A DNA stretch of 6,825 nucleotides from an uncultured Saprospiraceae bacterium (lineage in GTDB: Bacteria > Bacteroidota > Bacteroidia > Chitinophagales > Saprospiraceae), in the NCBI GenBank assembly GCA_937959095.1, contig CALGLY010000571.1, positions 1-6,825 of the forward strand, read 5' to 3'. The position numbers and the translations under genes are program-made. Position 1 is the stretch's first letter. The number at the start of each line of letters is the position of its first letter. Shown in pieces: positions 1 to 6,600 of the stretch. Below the pieces are notes generated by a model. The model worked only from the letters and a program-made list of their open reading frames with translations, had not been told where the DNA came from and made no database searches.

Positions 1-37
1 ACAATGATTCCTTCCCTTTTTTATAGCAAGGGCCTTA

Positions 38-70
38 CAAAAAACGCTACAGTTCTATAGTCTTTTTTTG
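38..70 (-). terminator. Candidate intrinsic terminator downstream of batB
   Basis: Read on the minus strand, a run of seven A is followed by GA, a short stem CTATAG/CTGTAG (six pairs including one G-U wobble, drawn with a two-base loop or opened to a GAAC tetraloop), then CG and six T. The A and T runs can also pair and lengthen the stem. It starts about 48 bp past the batB stop. On the plus strand the stem has a C-A mismatch, so it fits minus-strand transcripts better, although the flanking tracts could let it act both ways. The stem is short and AT-rich, so the call is moderate. If real, it ends the batB transcript before any further bat gene. Confidence 0.42.
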
Positions 71-77
71 CAAGTTC

Positions 78-107
78 TAATTATTCATTGTCAATTATGA
101 ATTATTA
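78..107. repeat. AT-rich imperfect palindrome
   Basis: Two 11-bp arms (TAATTATTCAT at 78-88 and ATGAATTATTA at 97-107) are inverted copies with one mismatch. They flank an 8-bp centre that itself completes the small palindrome ATTG-T-CAAT (87-95 region). It lies 10 bp past the batB stop codon. No T tract follows on either strand, so it is not a classical terminator. It may be a transcript-end hairpin that protects batB mRNA, or a member of a dispersed AT-rich repeat family. Function is not known. Confidence 0.4.
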
Positions 108-117
108 ATTCAAAGCC

Positions 118-1146
118 CTACCCAAATAAATCGCGCCCTTCCAATAAGCCGCTTTTCTTATAAGAGATAATAAAATCAAGTATCAAAAAGAGCAAAGCTG
201 CGCCGATGAACCATTGAAAATAGCTTTCATATTCATCAAAAATGCGTTGCTCAAATTCGCGTTTTTCTAATTGATTGATACGATCTTGAAGGGCTTCCAC
301 TACCCTATCGCTCCCTTGTGCGAGGCTGAAATAAGCACCTCCTGCTGCACGAGCAATTTCACGCATCGCTTCTTCATTGAGCTTTGTCCGCACTGCATTT
401 CCTGTCTTGTCTCGCTTATAATCTATCCGATTTCCGACAGGAATAGGAATTAATCCTCCTTCTGCTGTACCTACGCCTATCGTGAAGATAATCAAGCCAT
501 TGCGCGCTGCTTCTTCTGCTTTTTGGATGGCTTCTGCCTCGTGGTTTTCGCCGTCCGTCACGATAATGAGGGCTTTATGACTTTTCTGATCTTCTTCAAA
601 AGCACGTTCTGCTAAATCAATAGCATCGCCAATGGCTGTACCTTGTGTGGGAGCTTGAAATGGATTGGCACTTTTCGTGAATAATGCTGCTGCCGCATAG
701 TCTGTCGTGAGGGGCATTTGAAGATAAGCATTACCTGCAAAAACAATGAGTCCTAAACGTTCTCCTGCGAGTCCATTCACAAGATTTTCCGTAAAGCGAC
801 GCGCCCTATCCATGCGACTTGGCTGCAAATCCTCTGCGAGCATGCTATAGGAAACATCCAACGCAATGAAGACATCGGCACTCTTCCGCTTGACTTTCTC
901 CCGCTTTGTTCCCCATTGTGGGTTTGCCCAACCTACGACTAAAAAAGTTAAGGCTAGGAGTACTAATGCAAATTTGAGAATATGCCGATTCGCGGAATAT
1001 CCCAACATCAATTGTTGCATTAAATTACTATCTCCAAAGCGTTCGATAGCACGTTGGCGCGCGCGCCACATTAGCACAAAAAACAATACTAAAACAGGCA
1101 CTAAAATTAATGCCCATAAATACATTTCATATTCAAATCTAAACAT
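118..1146 (-). CDS. batB: BatB-like VWA-domain inner-membrane protein
   Basis: The 342-residue protein has the architecture of Bacteroidota BatB. Hydrophobic segments lie at about residues 9-27 and 56-74, a VWA domain spans roughly 90-285, and a C-terminal membrane helix lies at about 311-329. The metal-ion-dependent adhesion site (MIDAS) is intact: DVSYS at 97-101, Thr170 in QGTAIGDAI, and Asp198 in TDGE. BatB rather than BatA is supported by SMLAEDLQPSRMDRAR, VFAGNAYLQMPLTTDY, VTDGENHE and the DK-GN-V-TKLNEEA stretch. The start at 1146 fits the family pattern (MFRFEYEMYLWALILVP). Bat proteins are linked in the literature to aerotolerance and stress survival in Bacteroides and Leptospira, but the molecular role is unsettled; the VWA domain is thought to mediate protein contacts at the membrane. 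Unusually, no batA precedes it and no batC/D/E starts within the 117 bp after it. The family call is firm, the role inferred. Confidence 0.93.
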   Translation of the reverse strand: MFRFEYEMYLWALILVPVLVLFFVLMWRARQRAIERFGDSNLMQQLMLGYSANRHILKFALVLLALTFLVVGWANPQWGTKREKVKRKSADVFIALDVSYSMLAEDLQPSRMDRARRFTENLVNGLAGERLGLIVFAGNAYLQMPLTTDYAAAALFTKSANPFQAPTQGTAIGDAIDLAERAFEEDQKSHKALIIVTDGENHEAEAIQKAEEAARNGLIIFTIGVGTAEGGLIPIPVGNRIDYKRDKTGNAVRTKLNEEAMREIARAAGGAYFSLAQGSDRVVEALQDRINQLEKREFEQRIFDEYESYFQWFIGAALLFLILDFIISYKKSGLLEGRDLFG

Positions 1147-1379
1147 ATATGTTTGATTGGATTTTCAAGCAATTTGATTATCTATATTGAACGCAGAGTC
1201 GCAAAGGCGCAGAGAAATTATAAAAAACGCTGCGTCTCCGCATCTCTGCATTCTAAAAAAAACTCTTGCCATCGTGTTCTTAGAACTAGAACGCAAAAAT
1301 AAGCTCTATTTTCTGAAAAAAAATTGGTGCTTGCTAGAAAATTAAATATTATTACGTAGAATTTGTAATTAGAAGCAAT
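1147..1379. promoter_or_regulatory. Divergent intergenic region between batB and the ribokinase gene
   Basis: These 233 bp must hold the start signals for both batB (leftward) and the ribokinase operon (rightward). The batB side carries the octamer-repeat hairpin listed separately, which ends 42 bp from the batB start. The middle holds GTTCTTAGAACTAGAAC (1276-1292), a small palindrome with a repeated AGAAC half-site. The ribokinase side is about 75% AT near the gene and has TAGAATTTG at 1357-1365, one base longer than the Bacteroidota -7 consensus TAnnTTTG. No promoter can be assigned with confidence on either strand, and neither gene has a Shine-Dalgarno sequence, as is usual in this phylum. 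No small gene or RNA was recognised. Confidence 0.5.
1189..1253. repeat. Inverted repeat made of degenerate 8-bp CGCAGAG units
   Basis: The left arm (1189-1212) and right arm (1230-1253) are 24-bp inverted copies matching at 18 of 24 positions, around a 17-bp AT-rich loop. Each arm is itself a tandem array with an 8-bp period. The left arm reads CGCAGAGT, CGCAAAGG, CGCAGAGA (1192-1215). The right arm, on the other strand, reads GCAGAGAT, GCGGAGAC, GCAG. The arms are GC-rich against an AT-rich surround, which sets the element apart from its flanks. From memory, similar CGCAGAG/CGCAAAG strings occur between genes in many Bacteroidota and cyanobacterial genomes, so this is probably one copy of a dispersed intergenic repeat. 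It would sit in the 5' leader or promoter zone of batB. Confidence 0.65.
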
Positions 1380-2297
1380 ATGAGCAAAAAAATAGTAGTA
1401 ATTGGAAGTTCCAATATTGATCTTATCATGCAAGTGGAACGACTACCTATACCTGGAGAGACGATAATGGGTGGTGTGTTTCATCAGACTTTTGGTGGAA
1501 AAGGCGCAAATCAAGCAGTTGGAGCAGCACGCTCGGGGGGCGATGTCACCTTTGTCAGTTGCTTAGGGGATGATTCTTTTGCCGATGCGATTATTGAAAG
1601 TTTCAAAGAAGATGGCATCAATACGAAGCATATCCTGACCAAAGAAAAGGTGGCAACGGGAACGGCGCTCATTATGATAGATCAGGCTGGAGAGAACTGT
1701 ATCACCGTCGCTCCAGGCGCAAACTACGAATTGCTTCCCGAACATATTGATGCAATAGATTCAGTCTTGAAGGAAGCTAGTTTTTTACTATTGCAATGCG
1801 AAATTCATCCTGCCACACTAAGTTATATCATTGATAAAGCTTGGGAATTGGGTATAAAAACAATACTCAATCTCGCGCCAGCACGCGATTTACTTCCTGA
1901 ACAGCTTGCCAAATTACATTTACTAATAGTGAATGAATCGGAAGCTGCCTTTCTACTAAAATCGCCTGTCGAAAATATAGAACAAGCACAAGCAGCGGCG
2001 CATCAATTAGCAACTCAAGTAGCAGATAGTGTTATTGTGACACTTGGAGCTAAGGGGGCATATGCCGTCACGCCCTCGGAAAATTTTATGCTAGAAGCAT
2101 TCAAAGTAAAAGCTGTAGATACTACTGCCGCTGGCGATGTTTTCTGTGGCGCACTCACTACTGCGCTTGTGGAAGAGATGTCGCTTAAAGAGGCTATTCG
2201 CTTTGCTAGTGCTGCCTCCGCAGTAGCAGTCACCCGACTAGGAGCGCAAGATTCTGCTCCTACTCGCGCAGAAATAGAAGCAATGCTGAACCAATGA
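1380..2297 (+). CDS. rbsK: Ribokinase (PfkB family)
   Basis: This is a cytoplasmic sugar kinase that transfers phosphate from ATP to the 5-hydroxyl of D-ribose, feeding ribose 5-phosphate into the pentose phosphate pathway and nucleotide synthesis. The 305 residues match the usual length (E. coli RbsK has 309). The N-terminal pattern VVIGSSNIDLI (6-16) and GGKGANQA (39-46) form the sugar-binding part. NLAPAR (164-169) and the NxxE motif Asn185/Glu188 follow. ATP-site elements are TLGAKGA (221-227) and DTTAAGD (247-253), with Asp253 the expected catalytic base. The ending AVAVTRLGAQDSAPT is typical of true ribokinases rather than fructokinases. The ATG at 1380 gives a standard N-terminus. The next gene starts 7 bp after the stop, so the two are probably cotranscribed. 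No ribose transporter, mutarotase or LacI-type regulator is present, so the physiological substrate (ribose, deoxyribose or a nucleoside-derived sugar) is inferred. Confidence 0.94.
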   Translation: MSKKIVVIGSSNIDLIMQVERLPIPGETIMGGVFHQTFGGKGANQAVGAARSGGDVTFVSCLGDDSFADAIIESFKEDGINTKHILTKEKVATGTALIMIDQAGENCITVAPGANYELLPEHIDAIDSVLKEASFLLLQCEIHPATLSYIIDKAWELGIKTILNLAPARDLLPEQLAKLHLLIVNESEAAFLLKSPVENIEQAQAAAHQLATQVADSVIVTLGAKGAYAVTPSENFMLEAFKVKAVDTTAAGDVFCGALTTALVEEMSLKEAIRFASAASAVAVTRLGAQDSAPTRAEIEAMLNQ

Positions 2298-2304
2298 TTG
2301 AAGT

Positions 2305-2862
2305 ATGAGCCTTAGAATTTTTAAAACACCAATAGCAGTAAGTATTTCTTCGCAGCAAATAGCGCAGGCGAAAAGGTTTGCACAGCAGGTAATTCCTACG
2401 GTAAATTATCGAGATAGTAACCAAACGAATCGGGCGAAGATACAAAATGACCATTTTGTAAGTAAGCTCGGCGAAGAAGCTGTGGCGCAAGTCTTTCGGG
2501 AGCATGATTGGCAAATAAAAGGACCTGATTATAGTATATATGAAGGTAAAAATAAATCGTGGGAAGAAGATTTATATGTCGATGATATTGGCTTAGCAGT
2601 GAAAACACAAAAGCAAAGTTCGGCAACCCGCTATGGTCTATCATGGACATTTCAAAGTTCCCCAAAGCGGCGCGACCCGATTTTAGATGCGCCACTAGCT
2701 TGGGTTTGCTTTGTACTTTGCGATGAACAAAATAACTATAATTGCTTAGTCTATCCGCCTTATCAAATCCATGAATTGGTGTTCAAAGATCCGAAGCTGG
2801 CACGACTAAAAGGTAAAAAGAAGGTGCTTTATGCGGAAGATTTGCCTACCCTAAGTAATTAA
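2305..2862 (+). CDS. Uncharacterised protein, possible PD-(D/E)xK nuclease fold
   Basis: I cannot name this 185-residue soluble protein with certainty. It has no signal peptide or membrane segment. Residues 54-65 read KLGEEAVAQVFR, like the GE-containing first helix of PD-(D/E)xK nucleases (Glu57). Residues 74-79 read PDYSIY. Asp89 in WEEDLY is followed by the strand GLAVKTQ (96-102) with Lys100, then YGLSWTFQ (110-117) and a hydrophobic strand WVCFVLC (133-139). Glu57, Asp89 and Lys100 are placed like the nuclease triad, but the position that should be Asp or Glu before Val-Lys is Ala98. The active site may therefore be altered, or an acidic residue may come from elsewhere. The fold call is an inference. 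The gene lies 7 bp after the ribokinase and probably shares its transcript, though no functional link is obvious. Its stop codon overlaps that of the converging response regulator gene. It could be a housekeeping nuclease, a phage-derived enzyme or a degenerate restriction-type protein. Confidence 0.75.
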   Translation: MSLRIFKTPIAVSISSQQIAQAKRFAQQVIPTVNYRDSNQTNRAKIQNDHFVSKLGEEAVAQVFREHDWQIKGPDYSIYEGKNKSWEEDLYVDDIGLAVKTQKQSSATRYGLSWTFQSSPKRRDPILDAPLAWVCFVLCDEQNNYNCLVYPPYQIHELVFKDPKLARLKGKKKVLYAEDLPTLSN

Positions 2863-3605
2863 AACCGATTGATTTGCTCCAGAAACTCCTTTCTACGCAC
2901 TTTCGATACAGGAATAGCTACTTCATCGGACATATATGCCAAGCCTTCTCGGTGATAGCGTTTCACATGACGCAGATTAATTAAATGTGACTTATGAACA
3001 GAAAAAAATTGATAGTCTTCTAAAAAAGTGCGAAACTTGCCAATATTATATGAACTCACCAACGCATCTTGTCTATCAATAAAAACTGTCGTATGCTTTC
3101 GGTCACTTTCGCAGCGAATAATATCTCGCACAGCTATCAGTTCTAGTCCTTCTTGTGTAGGGATACCAATAATATTATCGTCGCTGCCTTGATTATTAAG
3201 ATTATGCAATAACTGCAAATTGCGCTTATAATCTCGTTTTTCTTCAATGCGCTTACGAGCATTATTCACCGCCTGCACTAGTGCTTCTTCCTTGATAGGC
3301 TTAGTAACATAGCCAATAGCGCAAAAACCAATGGCTTGAATCGCATAGTCATTGAAACCCGTTACAAAAATCACTTCAAACTGCAAATCGTTTGGTTTGC
3401 GTTTCAGCAAATCAAAACCACTTGCTTTAGGCATCGCTACATCTAGAAAAATCAAATCTGGCTTATAAGTTTCAATCAAGTTAAAAGCCTGATCTGCACT
3501 ATTTGCATCCGCGACAACATTTATTTCTGGGCAATTTTCATTCAATAAATCAATTAAAAGCCTGCGTGGACGCAACTCATCATCAATCACTATTGCTTGA
3601 ATCAT
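2859..3605 (-). CDS. LytTR-family response regulator
   Basis: This 248-residue regulator has an N-terminal receiver domain (about 1-120) and a C-terminal LytTR DNA-binding domain (about 145-246). Receiver residues are all present: the acidic pair Asp8/Asp9, the phosphoacceptor Asp55 in FLDVAMP, Thr82 in FVTGF and Lys102 in TKPIK. The LytTR domain shows the family marks IIRCESD (162-168), SSYNIGKF, FFSVHKSHLINLRHVKRY (200-217) and IPVSKVRR near the end. Such proteins bind short direct repeats in promoters after phosphorylation, often as dimers. The gene lies 93 bp downstream of a LytS-type kinase in the same direction, the classic partner arrangement, so phosphotransfer from that kinase to Asp55 is expected. 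Targets are not visible here. The ATG at 3605 begins MIQAIVIDDE, which is the correct receiver start, with no Shine-Dalgarno sequence. Its stop overlaps the convergent gene by 4 bp. Confidence 0.96.
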   Translation of the reverse strand: MIQAIVIDDELRPRRLLIDLLNENCPEINVVADANSADQAFNLIETYKPDLIFLDVAMPKASGFDLLKRKPNDLQFEVIFVTGFNDYAIQAIGFCAIGYVTKPIKEEALVQAVNNARKRIEEKRDYKRNLQLLHNLNNQGSDDNIIGIPTQEGLELIAVRDIIRCESDRKHTTVFIDRQDALVSSYNIGKFRTFLEDYQFFSVHKSHLINLRHVKRYHREGLAYMSDEVAIPVSKVRRKEFLEQINRF

Positions 3606-3618
3606 ATCTTATTGTTTA

Positions 3619-3669
3619 ATACCAATCCATTATTTAAAACTTCTATTATCTTGGAGTGTGGATTGGTAT
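3619..3669. repeat. Perfect 11-bp inverted repeat between kinase and regulator genes
   Basis: ATACCAATCCA at 3619-3629 and TGGATTGGTAT at 3659-3669 are perfect inverted copies separated by 29 AT-rich bases. The right-hand edge of the kinase-regulator gap also holds a second hairpin. In the transcript this would form a stem ending 13 bases before the regulator start codon. No T tract follows, so it is not a standard terminator. It may be a small dispersed element (its ends resemble miniature inverted-repeat elements), an mRNA processing or stability hairpin, or a binding site with two half-sites. The sequence shows the symmetry; the function is open. Confidence 0.6.
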
Positions 3670-3674
3670 AATTC

Positions 3675-3691
3675 AAGTTGCAGAGCAACTT
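3675..3691. repeat. Short perfect hairpin just after the kinase gene
   Basis: AAGTTGC (3675-3681) and GCAACTT (3685-3691) form a perfect 7-bp stem with a three-base loop, AGA on plus or TCT on minus. It begins 7 bp past the kinase stop codon in the direction of transcription. The bases after it on the minus strand are GAATTATACC, with no T run, so complete termination is unlikely. It could pause polymerase or protect the kinase mRNA end and so set the kinase-to-regulator ratio. Together with the neighbouring 11-bp inverted repeat it fills most of the 93-bp gap. Confidence 0.55.
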
Positions 3692-3698
3692 ATGTGTT

Positions 3699-6600
3699 TT
3701 AACTAAAATTAGTTATTTCGGGAATCTTAATTTGAACATTCGTGCCAGCAACTTCTTGTTTCGCATCATAGACATCACTAATATTTACTTTAATATCATA
3801 GCCTTCCATTTTATTCAAAACTGCCAAACGTTCATCCACAATTTGTGTGCCTCTACTTATGTGGTTTCGGATAGAATTTTCCTTAATCAGTCTCGCCCGC
3901 TCTCGCCCAATGCCATCATCTCGAATCGTGCAAATAATACCATCGTTTTCCCCATTACTTTGGAAGTGAATATTTAAGTGTCCCTTTCCTTCTTTATGAA
4001 AAAATCCATGACTTATTGAGTTTTCCACAAAAGGCTGTAATAGCATGGAGGGAATTTCAGTCGTATAAATATCTACTGCCTCATCAATGACAATAGAGGT
4101 CTCAAATTTTTCATTAAACCGCATTTGCTCTAAGTCAATATACATCTTTAGCAGTTCCAATTCTTGCTCCAATGAAATATAACGACTTTTGGAAGCCTCC
4201 AAAAAAGCCCGTGTCAAATCGCCGAAGGTAATGAGGTATTTCGTAGCCGATTTTTTATCATTGCGCTGTATGAAATACTGAATAGTCGTGAGCGAATTGA
4301 AGATAAAGTGCGGATTCATTTGTGCCTGAAGGGCTTGCAACTCATAAGCAGCTATCTGCTGCTGAAAGTAACTATGCTCTGCTTCGCGCCTTTTGATTGT
4401 CTGAATACGATAACGATAAAGTCCATAAAAAAGTCCAAATATTGAACAAAACATAAGCATTCTAAACCATACGTTCCTCCACCAAGGTGGAAATATTTTT
4501 ACTTCGAGCTCTATTACATTGCTTATATTATTACCAGCATCTTTGGCGTAAATTTCAAATTGGTAATTTCCTGCTTCCAAGGAAGAATATCGAATTCTAC
4601 GATTCTTTTTCAGTTGCCTTGTCCGATCACTATTTTTAAGCTGATAATGGTATTCTATATCCTCCAAACTCTGGAAAGATAGCGCTGTAAATACCATTTC
4701 AAGTTCATTTTGATAATACTTTAAGATATATCGCTCTTGTTCTTCTACCGGCTTGCCATTAATTAAAATCTTATCTAAATAGAGTTTTATATCCTGTTTT
4801 TGGGGAGTAGGGCTATCTTTTTCTAAGCGAATTAAGCCCTTATCCGTTCCTACATAAATGTAATTATTATCTACATAAACACAATTGACCGCATTGGTAG
4901 GCAAACCATCTTTTGTTTGAAAATGGCGAACAAGCCTTGTTTTTTTTGCATCTCCAAAGGTCACTTCTAACTGCTTCAAGCCCTGATTCGTAGAAGTCCA
5001 GATATAGCCTTCTTCATCTATATAAATATCCTCTACAAGATCGCCTTTGGTTTCCTCTACTTCAAATATATCTTGCCCATTATATCCATAAATTCCGTAT
5101 CCATCCGTACCGACCCAAACATTGCCTAAGGTATCCGTAGCAAGCGTATTCACATAGGTATTAAGTAATGGAATATCTTTCTCTCCTTCAAATCGGTAGC
5201 AATCATCCTCAAAACTACCTAGACCATAAATATGCCCAATCCATATTTTCCCAGTGCCATCTGCGGCTATAGTAGTAGAGCGATTACTAGCAATTTTTCT
5301 AAGCTTAATGGTATCTTTTTGAAATTGAAATTGCCAAGTTTGACCATTTGCAGCTTCATAAATAGAATTCGATGGAGCATCCCAAATACAGTCCTTAAGT
5401 GCATAAAAAGTACGTTCAAATAATTTTTGTGCTTCTTCTACAGTTAAATTATAAGTTATTCCCTTTACTACATCTTCATAAATAAAAACATTTTGAGTAG
5501 TCAAATAGTCATCTATGGTTGTAATTTTTTCAGTTTCCATATCATACTGAAAAACCCCACGAAGTTCTAACGCAAAAAGAAAATCTCCTTCATCTCTTCT
5601 TGCTATAGCAGATTTAACAATGTCATTCTTATATTTCTCGCCTTTTAAAATAAGTTTATTCTCATAAGTAGGATTTTGGATATACATGTCTCCCTCCGCT
5701 GTCCCTATCAAGAGTTCCTCTCCTATGCCTAGAATTGTAGTAATATTTTGATTGTGAATCATTTGGGTTGTTTGCTGTTTGGGAGTTATTAGTAATAAGC
5801 CATCTTCGCGAGTAGCTACCCAAATGTTCCCAGCTTTATCCTGGAAAGAACCACGTATTGTAAATCCCCTTTTAGCAAATTGTTTAAGATTATATTCTTT
5901 AACTAAAAGAAGGTTTTTATCTAAAATTTGAAGATTTAAATCGCTATAAACTTGTAAAGTTTCGCCCACTTCTTGAAAATCAATGAAGGAAGGAACACCT
6001 CCATATGATTCATCAAAAAAACGTTGTCGATAACTACCCTCTAGCAAATTGAAATAAACAATACCATTGGAACTTTTATAGACTAAATGATTTTGAAAAT
6101 GGTAATGCTGTCTTGCACTTACTAAAAGTGGGGGTTTATCTATATTTAGCAATCTATCTGGAATATACTGGCTCAACGGTAAATTTGGTATTGTGTCACT
6201 ACTCAAATATCCAACAACTGCAACTTGTGGGATTAAGTTATCCAAAGCAGGTTTTTCAAAATTATCATAAGGTACAAAAGAAATACTATCATTTATATAG
6301 ATAAATTCTTGATTCATATTGTTGAGCAACATAATAGCATCTTCCGACAGCCGAATAGTTACAGGATAAAGAGCTGCATTTTCCGTCTTATCGTATTTAA
6401 AAAAAGTACGAACGCTATCTTGCTCAAGATAAGCAAGTGATTTACTAAAGCAGTGTAGCCACAATCGTCCTGTGTGGTCTTTGGTCATATTCCATATATC
6501 GTTGGTTGGTAAGCCGTCTTGTACTGTATAAGTCTTGAAATTATAGCCATCAAATTTTGCAATACCTTTATCTGTAAAAACCCAAATATAGCCATCATCA

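Noticed and set aside
14..32. CCCTT / AAGGG inverted repeat near the left edge
   Set aside because: Only five pairs, with a nine-base loop and no T tract on either strand. Not a credible terminator.
1192..1215. Tandem octamers considered as a CRISPR-like or minisatellite array
   Set aside because: Units are only 8 bp, degenerate and without spacers, so it is not a CRISPR array. It is better described as an arm of an inverted repeat.
1222..1231. The 10-mer AAAAAACGCT occurs both here and at 39-48
   Set aside because: Half of it is a poly-A run and the flanks are unrelated, so chance is the simplest explanation.
1331..1365. Possible Bacteroidota promoter for the ribokinase operon (TTG at 1331-1333, TAGAATTTG at 1357-1365)
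   Set aside because: The -7 element has an extra base relative to TAnnTTTG and the spacing to TTG is at the long end. In such AT-rich DNA the match is too weak to list.
1535..1540. Run of six G inside the ribokinase gene as a phase-variation tract
   Set aside because: The reading frame is intact and the encoded ARSGGDV fits the family. Six bases is too short to claim phase variation.
2015..2233. Minus-strand open frame inside the ribokinase gene as an overlapping gene
   Set aside because: It is antisense to a well-conserved enzyme, low in complexity and rich in Ala and Ser, with no recognisable domain. The same judgement applies to the other short frames lying across the large genes.
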